Assembly: GCF_012849055.1 (NCBI RefSeq)
Contig: NZ_CP051677.1
Span: forward strand, 2,494,501-2,558,500
Source of the DNA: Spirosoma rhododendri
GTDB lineage: Bacteria > Bacteroidota > Bacteroidia > Cytophagales > Spirosomataceae
Reading direction: 5' to 3'
DNA: 64,000 nt
In this document: piece by piece, positions 63,567 through 64,000 of the stretch
Numbering within the stretch: the stretch's first letter is position 1
Layout: every line of letters begins with the position of its first letter
Program-made: the position numbers and the translations under genes
The notes under the pieces: model-generated
What the model was told of the DNA's origin: nothing
Seen by the model: only the letters and a program-made list of their open reading frames with translations
Database searches by the model: none

Positions 63567-63615
63567 AACACAACAACGCCCGGCTACTGCTACAGTGACC
63601 GGGCGTTGTTGTGTT
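63567..63615. terminator. Terminator-like hairpin, 17-bp perfect stem
   Basis: AACACAACAACGCCCGG (63567-63583) pairs with CCGGGCGTTGTTGTGTT (63599-63615). It lies upstream of the M28 gene and downstream of the DUF2442 gene. Its CGCCCGG core recurs in the hairpin at 63930-63968. Confidence 0.7.
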
Positions 63616-63631
63616 ATCTGCGGTTAGCAGT

Positions 63632-63883
63632 CTATTTCTCTTTGTGTTTAATGGCCGTGCTGATGTGCCATAGTGTGTCGGCACTCAAATCAACTTCTCC
63701 GTCGAGCCATTCCACGTAATATTCTTTATTGGCAACGGTGTTGAATAGGGTCGGATTATGCAGGCTTTCAAACGCTTCGGTCTGTAAAAAAGGGTTGATG
63801 TCCGCCACTTTCGTTTCACCGGTTCCAAACGTCAACGCGAGTTTGTAGTCAGGTAGGGGAGTGACTTGAGTAAGTAAGTGCAT
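63632..63883 (-). CDS. DUF2442 domain protein
   Basis: 83 residues from ATG 63883 (TTG one codon upstream also possible). MHLLTQVTPLPDYKLALTFGTGETKVADINPFL ... VEWLDGEVDLSADTLW is the DUF2442 pattern. Such small proteins are often encoded next to DUF4160 genes as possible toxin-antitoxin-like pairs; no DUF4160 frame is seen in this window, but the gene lies 117 nt from the edge. Function unknown. Confidence 0.85.
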   Translation of the reverse strand: MHLLTQVTPLPDYKLALTFGTGETKVADINPFLQTEAFESLHNPTLFNTVANKEYYVEWLDGEVDLSADTLWHISTAIKHKEK

Positions 63884-63929
63884 CAAGGCTAGTGTAAAGT
63901 GAGCGAAACGAATTGATTATTGTACACAA

Positions 63930-63968
63930 AAAGACGCCCGGCTACTCTCTCAGCAGCCGGGCGTCTTT
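63930..63968. terminator. Terminator-like hairpin
   Basis: A perfect 14-bp stem AAAGACGCCCGGCT / AGCCGGGCGTCTTT with an 11-nt loop and Ts on the right. It probably terminates a gene beyond the right edge, or the left-edge neighbour of DUF2442. Confidence 0.7.
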
Positions 63969-64000
63969 CTTATCACCTCTTTCTTCTAGAAGAGCTTACA

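Overview
The window looks like chromosomal DNA of a Bacteroidota bacterium of the order Cytophagales, close to Spirosoma or Fibrella. The evidence is moderately high GC, a type IX secretion (T9SS) C-terminal sorting domain, an Oar-type TonB-dependent receptor, DUF5683 and DUF5686 proteins, the parA-parB-DUF5683-dapB-lepB cluster, and promoters of the Bacteroidota form TTG-N19/20-TAnnTTTG. I see no rRNA, tRNA, CRISPR array, prophage or insertion sequence, and the genes look vertically inherited.

Layout. 1-3.4 kb: a cut-off secreted protein, then serine biosynthesis (serC and a serB-serA fusion). 3.5-9.2 kb: a YheT-type hydrolase and a very large modular GH10 xylanase, broken by one frameshift. 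9.2-16.7 kb: acyl-CoA dehydrogenase, a DUF2911 protein, an unknown beta-rich envelope protein, sialate O-acetylesterase and a Tat-exported class V aminotransferase. 16.7-21.5 kb: DUF4174, an orphan GroES, yidD, lgt, and a fructokinase with an SLC45-like sugar permease. 21.6-26.4 kb: a BamA/TamA-type barrel, manganese catalase, a radical SAM/SPASM protein and a GH26 mannanase. 26.5-31.3 kb: parA, parB, DUF5683, dapB and lepB, the last also frameshifted. 31.3-42.7 kb: an exported Dps-like protein, ung, apaG, a methyltransferase, a copper monooxygenase-like lipoprotein, an SMR-family protein, a DEAD-box helicase, a small basic secreted protein and an Oar-like receptor. 42.7-50.4 kb: sedolisin protease, modABC, aldo/keto reductase, an SGNH-like protein and guaB. 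50.5-64 kb: an Rpn-type nuclease, folA, a ChbG/HpnK deacetylase, fmt, a candidate structured RNA, greA, a HIT protein, metallophosphoesterase, DUF5686, an M24 peptidase, a lipoprotein, a frameshifted small secreted protein, an M28 peptidase and a DUF2442 protein.

Functionally this is housekeeping (serine, lysine/peptidoglycan, GMP and folate synthesis, lipoprotein maturation, chromosome segregation, translation initiation) mixed with secreted polysaccharide- and protein-degrading enzymes and molybdate uptake. The polysaccharide enzymes (GH10, GH26, sialate O-acetylesterase, ChbG deacetylase) are scattered and not arranged as a SusCD locus.

The most unusual content lies outside the genes. About a dozen intergenic spacers hold long, often near-perfect hairpins from at least six unrelated sequence families, several with a roughly 8-nt internal period. 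One arm of such an element encodes the hydrophobic core of the GH26 signal peptide. A 180-nt segment upstream of greA has its own strong promoter, an internal long-range stem and a terminator, and may be a small RNA or a leader attenuator. The parAB promoter carries three parS-like half-sites, and the modA promoter overlaps a ModE-like palindrome. Three genes carry single-base frameshifts, two of them at C5 runs; this points to sequence errors more than decay, because lepB should be essential.
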